This document shows positions 44,986 to 54,233 of a stretch of 64,000 nucleotides of DNA, piece after piece. Made by a program: the position numbers and the translations under genes. The number at the start of each line of letters is the position of its first letter. Position 1 is the stretch's first letter. The stretch covers positions 4,092,001-4,156,000 of the forward strand of contig NZ_AP021874.1 in NCBI RefSeq assembly GCF_009688945.1. The letters run 5' to 3'. Source of the DNA: Desulfosarcina alkanivorans. Lineage in GTDB: Bacteria > Desulfobacterota > Desulfobacteria > Desulfobacterales > Desulfosarcinaceae. Under the pieces are notes generated by a model. That model did not search any database and was not told where the DNA came from. It saw only the letters and a program-made list of their open reading frames with translations.

Positions 44986-46650
44986 TTATGCTAAGTCTTT
45001 CTGCATTCTGGACAGGAGATCTTTGCGCAGTTGCTTTTTCAGTATCTTGCCCACCGGATTGCGCGGTATTTGTTCCAAATACTCCAGGCGCTCGGGATGC
45101 TTGTATCTAGCCACTCCTTTCTCATTCAAAAGGCAAACCAGTTCATCAAATGTTACAGTCTGGCCCGGAACTGGTACAACATAGGCACACATCCTTTCCC
45201 CCAATTTTTCATCCGGCATTCCAACAACGGCGGCCTCCTGAACCTTGGGGTGAGATAGCAAGTAATTCTCAACTTCCTGTGAACTGATATTATAGCCGCC
45301 CCGGATTATGATGTCCTTGGCTCGCTCGAAAAAAGAAATGCAGTCGCCCTCACGAATCTGAAACAGGTCTCCGGTACGGAAAAAACCGTCTTTCGTAAAG
45401 CTCCTTTGGGTTACTGTCGGATTCTTGTAATATTCAGCAATCACACCGGGACCCTTGTATACCAACTCGCCAACCTTACCTACTTCGGTAAGTTCTTCAC
45501 CGCTATCATCCAGGATTTTAACTTCCACAACTTTACTGGCGGAAGAACTCCAGATTGACCCGGGTTTGCCCCACTGGGGGAAATGATCCACCCTACAATC
45601 CATTTCAGGAATATCCTCAATCCCGGACACGATGCCGGTACCCTCGTTCTGTCCCCAAATATTTCCGATTTCGATATCCCAACGTCTTTTAAATTCCTGC
45701 AGGGTATATAGCGATGGCGGCGCCGACCCCAGTGTAATGGTGCGAAATGATGTCAAATCAAATTGATCCACATTGGGGTGTTTGACCAACATGTTGGCAA
45801 GCGCCGGTACCAGTAACGTATAATTAGGTTTTTCTTCCATGAGCTGCTTCATGAAAACCTGCGGATCAAAAGGATGATGCAGCAACAAGGTCCCACCAAG
45901 AATTGTCCATGGTATGTAGACCGTTCCTATGGAGGCCATATTGACCAAGGGCCCAGCGGTAAGCATTACATCTCCGGAGCGCATGCCTGCAACGTCTTGC
46001 ACCTTTGCCATGCCGGCCCAGTTGTTGTGACTCAAAGGGCACCCTTTAGGATTGGCTTCAGTCCCGGATGTCCAACAGATAGTGAAAATGTCGTTGGGGT
46101 CCACGGTAACCGAATCCAAGGTCTGCTTTATCTGCCCAAGGCTCAGTGCCCGAATATCTTCCAAGCTAAAGACCTTTTCAATATGCGGATGCTTTTTCTG
46201 TAAGGACTTCGCCTGGGCCATGTGATCGAAGTTGTTGAATTGCTTGATGGTGATCAGAACCCGGGCCTTGGTGAGACCGGCGATATAGCTCATTTCCGAT
46301 TCCCGCCACAGAACGGGCAGCGGTGAAATCAAAGCGCCGGCTCGGGAAACGGCCTGATAGAGCATGGCAAGCTCCCAACAATTTGGCAATTGAACCAAAA
46401 CCACATCATCCTTTTCGATGCCTTCGGCAACAAGCGCTTCTGCAACTGCATCTGCAGCACGGTCTAAATCCCGGTAAGTTAGGCGCTCTGCTGGAAGTCC
46501 TACAAGTTTTTCTTTGTTGGGAGGATCGATCACACAGACCCGCTCCGGATCCTTTTTTACATGACTCTTGAAGTAGTCAATAAGAGTCTTGTCGCCCCAA
46601 GCCCCCATTTGTGTAAATTTCTTAATCGATGAAGATGATGCAAGAATCAT
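44986..46650 (-). CDS. AMP-dependent acyl-CoA synthetase (atypical P-loop)
   Basis: Acid--CoA ligase, 554 residues, ATG 46650 with GGAGG 4 bases upstream. The P-loop is unusual, ICWTSGTEANPKGCPLSH, and the adenylate motif is WGQNEGTGIVSG in place of YGxTE. These variants occur in cyclohexane-carboxylate/medium-chain-type ligases. FERAKDIIIRGGYNISSQEVE and the catalytic lysine in IPRNPVGKILKKQLRK are intact, so the enzyme should be active. A CaiB/BaiF CoA-transferase gene precedes it in transcription direction, 172 bases away. Confidence 0.88.
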   Translation of the reverse strand: MILASSSSIKKFTQMGAWGDKTLIDYFKSHVKKDPERVCVIDPPNKEKLVGLPAERLTYRDLDRAADAVAEALVAEGIEKDDVVLVQLPNCWELAMLYQAVSRAGALISPLPVLWRESEMSYIAGLTKARVLITIKQFNNFDHMAQAKSLQKKHPHIEKVFSLEDIRALSLGQIKQTLDSVTVDPNDIFTICWTSGTEANPKGCPLSHNNWAGMAKVQDVAGMRSGDVMLTAGPLVNMASIGTVYIPWTILGGTLLLHHPFDPQVFMKQLMEEKPNYTLLVPALANMLVKHPNVDQFDLTSFRTITLGSAPPSLYTLQEFKRRWDIEIGNIWGQNEGTGIVSGIEDIPEMDCRVDHFPQWGKPGSIWSSSASKVVEVKILDDSGEELTEVGKVGELVYKGPGVIAEYYKNPTVTQRSFTKDGFFRTGDLFQIREGDCISFFERAKDIIIRGGYNISSQEVENYLLSHPKVQEAAVVGMPDEKLGERMCAYVVPVPGQTVTFDELVCLLNEKGVARYKHPERLEYLEQIPRNPVGKILKKQLRKDLLSRMQKDLA

Positions 46651-46822
46651 TTTGCCTCCTTATTGTTTAACAATGTTATTTCCCTTGTTGTCGTTTCATG
46701 TGGCTGTTCCTGAGACCAAATTCGCTTCCCGCTTCAACCTATCTGCTAAGGCCTCCATCCACCTCAAGGATGCTGTTAAAATGGTAATTTGCTCAAATCT
46801 ATCCCTGTCATAAACCAACGGA

Positions 46823-47977
46823 CTATATGATGCCTTTACGAACAAACTCCTTAATCTCCCCTTTTGAATATCCGATTATAGACAATACGGATTCGTTGTG
46901 TTGGCCAAGATCCGGTGCTGGAGAATAATCAGGATGAGGAGAGCCAGAAAGGTTGAATGGAGGCAAAGGGTGTGGTTTTTCTACTCCATCATCCACCCAC
47001 AAAAGTCGTGATTTTACCAATTTGGACATTATAGCCTCTTCGGTGGATAGAATCGGCGTAACGCATGCTTCGACATGCTCAAATAAATCGCTCCATTCAG
47101 ATAATGTGCGCGTTCTTATAATTTTGGAAACTTCATCTATTGCCGACCTTCCATCGTATTGTCTATATATCAGGTCTTCTCGTCCGACTGTAATGCAGAA
47201 ATTTTTCCAAAACTTGAACTCTACGGCGCCCAGTGCCATGTGACGATTGTCCTGCGTTCTGTAAACATGATAAAATGGCTGAGTACCCCATAAAACGCTG
47301 TCTGCTGTGTTAGGGTCTACCCTTGTGTCAAGAAAATTGCATTGCCCTAGTAAATTCAGAGAGAATATTCCGTCAAACAAAGAAACATCAATATACTGGC
47401 CGACCCCTGTATTCTCCCGCTGCACAATAGCCGCCAGTATTCCAGCAAGCCCCAACAGACTCCCACCTCCCAGATCTGCAAACAGTATATTTGGTACCTG
47501 TGGTGATGCATCAGTCGCGAATGTAGAATGAAACGATCCGGCTAATGCCTGATAGTTCAGATCATGACCAGCTTTATGACAATATGGCCCGCTCTGGCCA
47601 AATCCGGAAAGCGATACATAGATGATTCGGGGATTAATACTTTTAACCGCATCGTAGCCTAAACCGAGTTTATCCATAACACCTGGACGAAACCCTTCCA
47701 CAAAAACATCGCAATGACTAACAAGGCGATGAGAGATTTCTCTGGCAGTTGTATGTTTAAGATTTAAGGTGATGCTCTTTTTGTAGCTATTGACAAGACC
47801 GAACAGACGAAAAGGATGATCGGGGTCTGATTCGAAAACTCTCGCGGGATCGCAGCTTTGTGGGTTTTCAACCTTCAGCACATCTGCACCCAAGGCGGCT
47901 AGTAGCCAAGTCAGATAAGGCCCCGGTAGATTAGTGGTCAGATCCATTACCTTTAGGCCTGACAACGCTTGTCGCAT
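46823..47977 (-). CDS. CaiB/BaiF family (class III) CoA-transferase
   Basis: Moves CoA between acids without ATP. From ATG 47977, with GGAG 6 bases upstream, it has 384 residues; ATG 47989 is a weaker alternative. VMDLTTNLPGPYLTWLLAALG at the N-terminus, the VENPQSCDPAR segment and FVEGFRPGVMDKLGLGYD are family hallmarks. The catalytic aspartate is in ILFADLGGGSLLG at about 165-170. It may hand CoA from an end product to a fresh substrate, saving ATP. It fits the neighbouring ligases but could also be an acyl-CoA racemase-type member. Confidence 0.9.
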   Translation of the reverse strand: MRQALSGLKVMDLTTNLPGPYLTWLLAALGADVLKVENPQSCDPARVFESDPDHPFRLFGLVNSYKKSITLNLKHTTAREISHRLVSHCDVFVEGFRPGVMDKLGLGYDAVKSINPRIIYVSLSGFGQSGPYCHKAGHDLNYQALAGSFHSTFATDASPQVPNILFADLGGGSLLGLAGILAAIVQRENTGVGQYIDVSLFDGIFSLNLLGQCNFLDTRVDPNTADSVLWGTQPFYHVYRTQDNRHMALGAVEFKFWKNFCITVGREDLIYRQYDGRSAIDEVSKIIRTRTLSEWSDLFEHVEACVTPILSTEEAIMSKLVKSRLLWVDDGVEKPHPLPPFNLSGSPHPDYSPAPDLGQHNESVLSIIGYSKGEIKEFVRKGII

Positions 47978-48196
47978 AGGTTTCTCCATATTTCGACTAC
48001 AGCCTTAACGAATTAATTGCTTTAAAAATCGGAGCGAACTGCGTGTGGTATTTTCGTATAGGCTTTATAAAACGGATTAATTCGATTGATATTGCTAACC
48101 AGCCACAGTGTTTAATAATTTGCCTGAGAATAGGTATTGGTATGTTGTTGTTTCCAAACGATTCCGCCCAAGGATAGAATTCGTTTTCTATGTAGG

Positions 48197-49267
48197 CTAT
48201 TTTACCAGCAGGTCACTATTCTCAGGCCCACGGCCGTCCAAGAGCGAGCAGACGGCCAAATCTTTGCCGAAAAATCGATCCACTCGCAAGGCCCCCTTGG
48301 TATCATCAAGGATCCATCCTGCCGGAAGTCCAGACGGGGCTCGGACCAGTTTTCCCTTGGCGACGACCGCGAGCCGATCTCCTTTTTTTAGACCAGAATC
48401 CTTGCCGGCGTTAACGTACCATACATGGTTTTCATGATAAAAAACCCTGCAGAACCAGGGAATGATAGCACTCCGATATACCGCCTGTTCAAAGGCTACA
48501 CTGACGATGTTATCCATAAAGTGCACAACATCGACCTTTGTCAAAAGTTGGTTGGTTATCTCCAAAGATGGATAGCGATGCGGAATAGCGGTGTCTATCA
48601 GATGAATGCGGGCTATCCCGTGGCCAGGAAATTTTTTCGGCAATTGGATAGTTTCCACCCGGACCAGCATTCGCACGCCAGGGTAAATCGATACAACCTG
48701 CGATAGTCCGACCAAGTCCTTTGGCAAGGGTTCCTTGTGCCGGGGTATCGCCTCTCTGATTTCGACGGGTGGAACCGGTACGATGTGAAATCTCATCGAA
48801 ACGGTTGTCATCGCATCAATCAGCACTTCTGCCGCACCAGCTGGCACCCGATCCCGATCGAACAGTACACCGACCTTGATCTTCATTCTCTGCTTAACAG
48901 GAGCCAAAGCCAAGGTCGAGGAAGTCGGCATCGAGTCCTCTTTACCTACGGCAGTCCGCCGTTCAATCTTGGCATCATGCCCTCCCAGTTCAGTTCGTTG
49001 TTTCTCCAACCTTTCACCATCGGCAGAACCGTCCTCCTTTTCGTGCAACGCCATCTGGTTTCTTTCTCTAAAAAAGTCTCCAGATAATAAAGCGGGTTGA
49101 TCCACGGTCATTTGTCGTACCTGGGCATTTGAGTACGGATGGTCGGCCGATGTTTCGTTACTAATGATGTCGGGTGCGCTGGCGCAAGCAACAATCATCG
49201 TCGATGTTGTCAAAAAACATGCTAAGACACGATTCTTCCACGCTGTGAGAAAAAAGTTCATGGGCAT
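48197..49267 (-). CDS. Outer-membrane lipoprotein with FlgT-C-like domain
   Basis: A 356-residue exported lipoprotein. A lipobox MIVAC places the lipidated cysteine at residue 28 after a hydrophobic signal. A variable, charged linker follows (about 35-130). The C-terminal part, VWYVNAGKDSGLKKGDRLA to the end, has the 'NAGxxxGLKxGD' pattern seen in FlgT C-domain-type lipoproteins. The middle domain (KVGVLFDRDRV onward) could be a CsgG/FlgT-N-like nucleotide-free fold; I cannot be sure. It is downstream of the beta-barrel gene with a hairpin between, so the two may act together at the outer membrane. Confidence 0.7.
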   Translation of the reverse strand: MPMNFFLTAWKNRVLACFLTTSTMIVACASAPDIISNETSADHPYSNAQVRQMTVDQPALLSGDFFRERNQMALHEKEDGSADGERLEKQRTELGGHDAKIERRTAVGKEDSMPTSSTLALAPVKQRMKIKVGVLFDRDRVPAGAAEVLIDAMTTVSMRFHIVPVPPVEIREAIPRHKEPLPKDLVGLSQVVSIYPGVRMLVRVETIQLPKKFPGHGIARIHLIDTAIPHRYPSLEITNQLLTKVDVVHFMDNIVSVAFEQAVYRSAIIPWFCRVFYHENHVWYVNAGKDSGLKKGDRLAVVAKGKLVRAPSGLPAGWILDDTKGALRVDRFFGKDLAVCSLLDGRGPENSDLLVK

Positions 49268-49274
49268 CGTCTCT

Positions 49275-49312
49275 CCAAAGAGGCTCCCAGTCGGGCTGGA
49301 AGCCTCTCTTTA
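49275..49312 (-). terminator. Hairpin between barrel protein and lipoprotein genes
   Basis: Stem 49279-49290 (AGAGGCTCCCAG) with 49296-49307, 11 of 12 pairs plus a wobble, loop of 5 bases. The T-run is short in both directions, so it may attenuate rather than stop the transcript, giving less lipoprotein than barrel mRNA. Confidence 0.6.
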
Positions 49313-49332
49313 GCCTTTTCGCAAGAATTGGC

Positions 49333-51024
49333 TTAGAAATTAATGATTAACTCGGCCGCTAGTCGATAAGCCGTTTCATCGCTTTTTGCGCCTAACGCAG
49401 CAGTAACATCTTCCAGCCCGCTTCCAGGGAAAAACATAGAGAATTGACCCTTTACGAAGGAGTGTTTAGAGGTTGCCAAGGTGAGTTCGTTGTCCCATTC
49501 AGTTCCAATGTAGCCGGAGTCAACAGCTGTGTAGCCTAGAGCAGGGTTCACCATATTGGCAACTGTAATTTCCTCGTTCCATCTAAAGTAATTGACATTG
49601 GTTTTATAGATCAGATATGGTTTCGGAGCGACCTTAATCCCGGCGCTGACCATAGTCATTCCGGGGTTATCACCGCGGCCACTGCCGGCTCCTGCAAAAT
49701 TCTGTAGCCCTCCTGTAAAAACCGGGGTGCCGTTACCATAAAGCTCAGGAACATAGCCGTATAGAATGGACCCAAGGACAAAGTTGGTATCCCCGATGAT
49801 GGTATTCTCACCGCCCCAGCGCCCTGAATATCGCTGTGCATTGAGGTTACCGTTGTAACCACCAAGTTCGTCATCATTGGGATCATCGTCGCCCGAGGTA
49901 TAAACAATCCCCAAATGAGGCTTAAACGAAAAATCGGTAAAAACCCCTTTAAATTCAAAGGAGATATCTGCTGCAAATGCAAAGGCATTGATATCGTAAT
50001 CCTCAGCCAGACCCAATGCTCCTAGCCCTGTATCATCAGCCGAGCCAAACTGGTAGACACCCTCAAGGAACAGTTCCGCCAGGCCAAAGTTGCCGATGTA
50101 CAACCCACCGATATGATGTGAGTCGACATCCGGCACGCCACCTGAGATTCCCAGAAGCGGAGCAGCAGGGGAACTTTGGGTCAAATAGTCCAGAAAATCC
50201 CTGGTTTGTACATTGCGGATACGGTCGTATGAATAAAAGCCGACAACTTTATGGTTCTTAATGGGTGTCCATTGGAGCTTACCGGCATAGAGGTCTCGAT
50301 CTGCGTTCTTGGAGCCTTCAAAGTCTGTGGGACTTAATTGAAAATCATTTTCATGTAGTTTGAAGTAACCCAGGTTGTAACTGATGGTTTCATTTTTACC
50401 TGTTAGCCAGAAGCCGGGGCTATCATCCCCATATACCAGGCCAGCACCGTCCATGGCATCGAGATGCCAGATGTCAAAACCGGCGTGCAGACGCATGTTC
50501 CAGGGCAGTGCGTATGATATGTTAAGCCGTTCAAGCCCGAAATCGCTGCTGTCTTCATCACGCCCACCCCGTTCATCTACCGTAACCGTATCCCACACCT
50601 TGTCGAACTCCAGGGCAGCGTAAAAACTCCAGGTGCGGTCCTTTGGCAAGGCGTTGAAATGGATCTTGTTTTCATTGCGAATGTAATTGTCTTTTACCAT
50701 TCCTGATTCATTGGAATGAATCCGAAAAAACTCGCTTCCAAGACTGCCGCCCAAGAATCCATTGGGGGCCGCATTACTCATCCCAAAATCGTAATCAGTC
50801 TCGGATGTGGGAATAACCCTCACCGTGGCTCCGAAACTCATCAGGATGTCTTTTGCGGTGTTTACCTGTATGCTACCAGGTCCAACGATTGTCTCCTTGG
50901 TAATGTCATCCGCAAGGTTTATACCTTCTCCCGTACTTTCTGATTCTGCGGCCACAACATTTGAAACGATACCAAGCCAGAGGCTTAAAAGAACACAAGC
51001 CATTCTCCTTAACCTGCTTTTCAT
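49333..51024 (-). CDS. Outer-membrane beta-barrel (porin-like) protein
   Basis: A 563-residue exported protein with a basic/hydrophobic signal peptide (MKSRLRRMACVLLSLWLGIV, cleavage near VVAAES). The body alternates short amphipathic strands with Gly/Asp/Asn-rich turns, such as GDDDPNDDELGGYNG, and ends with the Phe-terminal barrel signature AAELIINF. AGGAGG lies 4 bases before ATG 51024. No named family is recognised; alginate-export or hydrocarbon-porin type barrels are possible. It could admit hydrophobic acids to the periplasm for the TRAP system (inference). Confidence 0.75.
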   Translation of the reverse strand: MKSRLRRMACVLLSLWLGIVSNVVAAESESTGEGINLADDITKETIVGPGSIQVNTAKDILMSFGATVRVIPTSETDYDFGMSNAAPNGFLGGSLGSEFFRIHSNESGMVKDNYIRNENKIHFNALPKDRTWSFYAALEFDKVWDTVTVDERGGRDEDSSDFGLERLNISYALPWNMRLHAGFDIWHLDAMDGAGLVYGDDSPGFWLTGKNETISYNLGYFKLHENDFQLSPTDFEGSKNADRDLYAGKLQWTPIKNHKVVGFYSYDRIRNVQTRDFLDYLTQSSPAAPLLGISGGVPDVDSHHIGGLYIGNFGLAELFLEGVYQFGSADDTGLGALGLAEDYDINAFAFAADISFEFKGVFTDFSFKPHLGIVYTSGDDDPNDDELGGYNGNLNAQRYSGRWGGENTIIGDTNFVLGSILYGYVPELYGNGTPVFTGGLQNFAGAGSGRGDNPGMTMVSAGIKVAPKPYLIYKTNVNYFRWNEEITVANMVNPALGYTAVDSGYIGTEWDNELTLATSKHSFVKGQFSMFFPGSGLEDVTAALGAKSDETAYRLAAELIINF

Positions 51025-51454
51025 AACTCCTCCTCTATCGATAATGGTTTACAGTAAAGCATCATGTATGGCCAACTTGAGAGCAATACATGAGCTGCCA
51101 AAACACCCAGATTTGGTTGAATAAGTTGAACGATTCCATTTCAGGGAGAAAGGTGTTTGCCAAGGCAAGAATTCATCTGATTGGATTTAACCGCAATCCA
51201 ATATCGATCACCCTTTGGTCAATTTTATATTTAAAAAGAAGTAGACTTATCCGCTAACGGCAGTTTGCCAATTCAACTGAAATCACGCATGATCTATTGC
51301 AACTAAATGTAAAAAGATTGCGATTTTAGGCTGGTTATGTTGTCCAAATAGGCTTAAAGCATCCTAGCCCTGTCAGTAACCTGAAAAGAGAGATCTGCCG
51401 GACATTGTCTGCGAAACGAAAACCATCATGACTGGCTACCGTTCAGAATACAGG
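51025..51454. other. Intergenic, presumed promoter region
   Basis: About 430 AT-rich bases before the barrel gene. No open frame of note and no clear sigma-54 or sigma-70 pair with proper spacing was found. It probably holds the barrel gene promoter. Confidence 0.4.
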
Positions 51455-52426
51455 CTACTTTGCCAGATAAAAGGTTGTCGGGATGATTTCTTTACTTCGA
51501 ACGATCCTTTTTGTCTCTTCAAGGAACCGTAGGTGTGAAATCGCCTCCCCGGTAGCAAACCAACGCTGCGTTACCGGAAACTCATTCCAGGTCTCGCAGC
51601 GAATATCCCAACTCATCTGTGACGCCACTTCATAGGCGTTTTTAGGACCGCTTCTCAAAATATCACAAATCTCCGTCATGCGATCTTCATGGTGTTGCAT
51701 GAGTTCGTCAATACGACGCCGATGATCACTGAACCGGCGGCGGTGTCCGGGAAGTACTAAGGCTACGTCCAACTTGCCCACCCGTTTCAGGCTGGCCAAA
51801 TATTCTTTTAGCGGGTTCTGGTCGTCAGCCCAACACTGGATATTCGGCGTAATGTCGATTAGCAGGTGGTCACCGGCGATAAGGATTTTTCGAGACGGCT
51901 CATAGAGGCACATGTGTCCTTTGGTGTGGCCGGGAGTTATGATACAGATGAACCGGTATGCGCCGATTTCAAAAATATCACCATCGTTAATAATGTTGAG
52001 TTTAGGAACCCATTTGGATCCGTGTTTGTGACCAGGGTGGTTCTCCAGCGCCGAGTGTAGTTCCGCCTTCGGAAATCCATTTCGTTCTGCATAGGCGATC
52101 ATTTGGCCGAAGCCGTTCCACGATTCGATCAGTTCGCTATCCGGGCGGTTGAAGTAGATCCGGCTATTCCGGCTCGCCAGGCGTCCGACCAAACCGAAAT
52201 GGTCCGCATGCAGATGAGTAATGAAAAAATCAGTGTGGTTGAGATCGACGTCCAGCTTCGCTAGACCGGTCCGCATCGTTTCAAGGCACTCTCGATGGTT
52301 GAGGCCTGTATCAACGACCAGAGATCTTCCCCCCCCTTTGACCACATAGGAATTCAAATACTTAAGCGGGCTTTTAGGAAGCGGCACCTGGATGCAGTAA
52401 AAATCGGGAAACAATTGTTCAGTCAT
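51455..52426 (-). CDS. Metallo-beta-lactamase-fold hydrolase
   Basis: Zinc hydrolase, 323 residues. The metal motif THLHADH (His71, His73, Asp75, His76), GHTKGHMCLY, AGDHLL and LPGHRRRF supply the usual ligands. The long C-terminal extension RRRIDELMQHHEDRM with a DNA-binding-like helical part is typical of the beta-lactamase 2-domain subfamily (LACTB2/MBLAC-like). It may hydrolyse a thioester such as an acyl-CoA or glutathione conjugate; this is inference. It lies 197 bases downstream of the 52624 ligase in transcription order. Confidence 0.88.
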   Translation of the reverse strand: MTEQLFPDFYCIQVPLPKSPLKYLNSYVVKGGGRSLVVDTGLNHRECLETMRTGLAKLDVDLNHTDFFITHLHADHFGLVGRLASRNSRIYFNRPDSELIESWNGFGQMIAYAERNGFPKAELHSALENHPGHKHGSKWVPKLNIINDGDIFEIGAYRFICIITPGHTKGHMCLYEPSRKILIAGDHLLIDITPNIQCWADDQNPLKEYLASLKRVGKLDVALVLPGHRRRFSDHRRRIDELMQHHEDRMTEICDILRSGPKNAYEVASQMSWDIRCETWNEFPVTQRWFATGEAISHLRFLEETKRIVRSKEIIPTTFYLAK

Positions 52427-52623
52427 GCCACCTTATCTTCTATATATGCCGGGGCTTATTGATTTTTCGGTTCAAGGAAAAGCATTGTATCGTATACGAC
52501 GTCTGTCATGTCCTTGAAATCGAAACCCTGCCGTCTTCGACCCACTTTTTTCGGCTGCAAGGCAATCCTGATTGCCGTCCTTCTCAGGGGCAGCCCTGTC
52601 TCACTGTTTAGGCAGGTCTTTAA

Positions 52624-54213
52624 TTAGCTTTGGTAGACTTCTGTATTGTTCTCTCTCAATATGTTCTTCCTGATTTTCCCTGTTGAAGTCAGAGGCATCT
52701 CGTCGATAAATACGACACGTTTGGGGATTTCGAATTTGCCGAGTTCGCGCTTGCAGAGGTCAATCACATCCTGCTCGTCGAGATCGGCATTTTCTTGCTT
52801 CACGACAAAGGCGGTTACCGCCTCCGTCCAGTGGGGATGCGGCAATCCTACCACTGCTGCCGACATTATTCTATGATCCGAAAGCAGCGCCCTTTCAACC
52901 TTTATGGAGGGTACATTTTCACCGCCAGTCTTAATCATATCTTTTTTCCGATCCACGAAAACGAGAAGATTATCTTCATCAAAATATCCTAGATCGCCCG
53001 AGTGGTGCCATCCGAAAGCCCGGCTTTCCACAGTCGCCTCTTCATTTTTAAGGTAGCAATTCATAACCGCCGGACCGCGCCAGACGATTTCGCCGGTTTC
53101 CCCTTGCGGCAGCAGGTCCCCCCCGGAATCCATGATGGCCGTGTCCAAGGTCAATGCCGATTCCCCCCAGTAGTTGCCCATTTTTTTAAGCTGCCATTCA
53201 GACCTGAATGTATTGGTGGAAGGGAAAAACTCGGTCTGCCCAGTTCCGAGAAGAAAATCAGCTCCAAACGTTTCAATCGCTTCCTCCAAAGTGCGGCGAT
53301 CCATCGGCGTCATTGCGTAAACACCTGTTTTTAAGGAACTCAGATCTACCGATTTTATCTTGGGGTGATCGAGCATAGCCCGATACATCGCCGGCAGGCA
53401 TAACATCATTTGAATCCGCTCTCGTTCGATCGCATCGAGAAGAAGCCCAGGATCGAACGCACGAAAGATTACCACCTTGCCTCCAAGGTGTAAGGCGCTC
53501 AGAGCAAATGTTTGTTGGGCACAGTGAAACATGGGCAAGACCGTGCAAGTGACGGTGTTCAGCCCCATATTCATTTCGATGGGGTTTGTCAGGGACATGA
53601 TAAAAGTGGAAAGATGCGCTACCATCACTCCCTTAGGCAGGGATGTCGTACCGCTGGTATACAAAATCTCAAAGACATCCCGGTCTCGGATGATCACGTC
53701 TTCTACCTCATCAGGGGAGCCTTGAGAAATGAACTCTTCGAAATCGATGTAGGGCGAGCGAACCGTCTGCCCGGTCGCTGATATTCCGACCAACAATTCA
53801 AGATTCGGCAGATCCTTCCGGATCGCATCGGAAATGGCCACGAGTTGGTCGTCCACCACCAGTGCTTTTACCTCCGCATGATCCAAAATGTAGGCCACAT
53901 CCTTGGGACTCAAGCCTGGATTAATGGGCACGACGGTTATACCGGCCTTGGCGCACCCGTAAAGTGAGATAAAATATTCGGTACTGTTCAGTCCAAGAAG
54001 TCCGACGCGATCCCCTTGACGAATTTCAGCATTTCTTAGTGCGCGAGCGAATTGATTCAGCTTTTGATTCAATTCTCCATAGGAAAGCCGAATTTCCTTG
54101 CCGTCACGGTTTTCTACCAGGGCTATTTTTTCTTTCGAAGTTGACGCCCGGCGGCGGAATATATCTCCTACTACCGCTCTTTCTATCAAGTTGTTGTTTA
54201 GCTCTTGAGTCAT
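52624..54213 (-). CDS. AMP-dependent acyl-CoA synthetase, paralog of 32901-34493
   Basis: Acid--CoA ligase, 529 residues. ATG 54213 follows GGAGG by 5 bases. Features shared with its paralog are the FRRRAST N-terminus, the P-loop ILYTSGTTSLPKGVMVAH, the unusual TGQTEFFPSTNTFRSEWQ and VDRKKDMIKTGGENVPSIKVE. The catalytic lysine is in MPLTSTGKIRKNILRE. It follows the 54234-55385 acyl-CoA dehydrogenase with a 20-base gap, clearly the same operon. It probably activates the acid oxidised by that dehydrogenase. Confidence 0.9.
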   Translation of the reverse strand: MTQELNNNLIERAVVGDIFRRRASTSKEKIALVENRDGKEIRLSYGELNQKLNQFARALRNAEIRQGDRVGLLGLNSTEYFISLYGCAKAGITVVPINPGLSPKDVAYILDHAEVKALVVDDQLVAISDAIRKDLPNLELLVGISATGQTVRSPYIDFEEFISQGSPDEVEDVIIRDRDVFEILYTSGTTSLPKGVMVAHLSTFIMSLTNPIEMNMGLNTVTCTVLPMFHCAQQTFALSALHLGGKVVIFRAFDPGLLLDAIERERIQMMLCLPAMYRAMLDHPKIKSVDLSSLKTGVYAMTPMDRRTLEEAIETFGADFLLGTGQTEFFPSTNTFRSEWQLKKMGNYWGESALTLDTAIMDSGGDLLPQGETGEIVWRGPAVMNCYLKNEEATVESRAFGWHHSGDLGYFDEDNLLVFVDRKKDMIKTGGENVPSIKVERALLSDHRIMSAAVVGLPHPHWTEAVTAFVVKQENADLDEQDVIDLCKRELGKFEIPKRVVFIDEMPLTSTGKIRKNILRENNTEVYQS

Positions 54214-54233
54214 CTGGGCCTCCTTTGTGGTGG

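Noticed and set aside
51100-51300. Possible sigma-54 promoter before the barrel gene
   Set aside because: GG and GC elements occur but with spacings of 6, 11 or 13 bases instead of 10.
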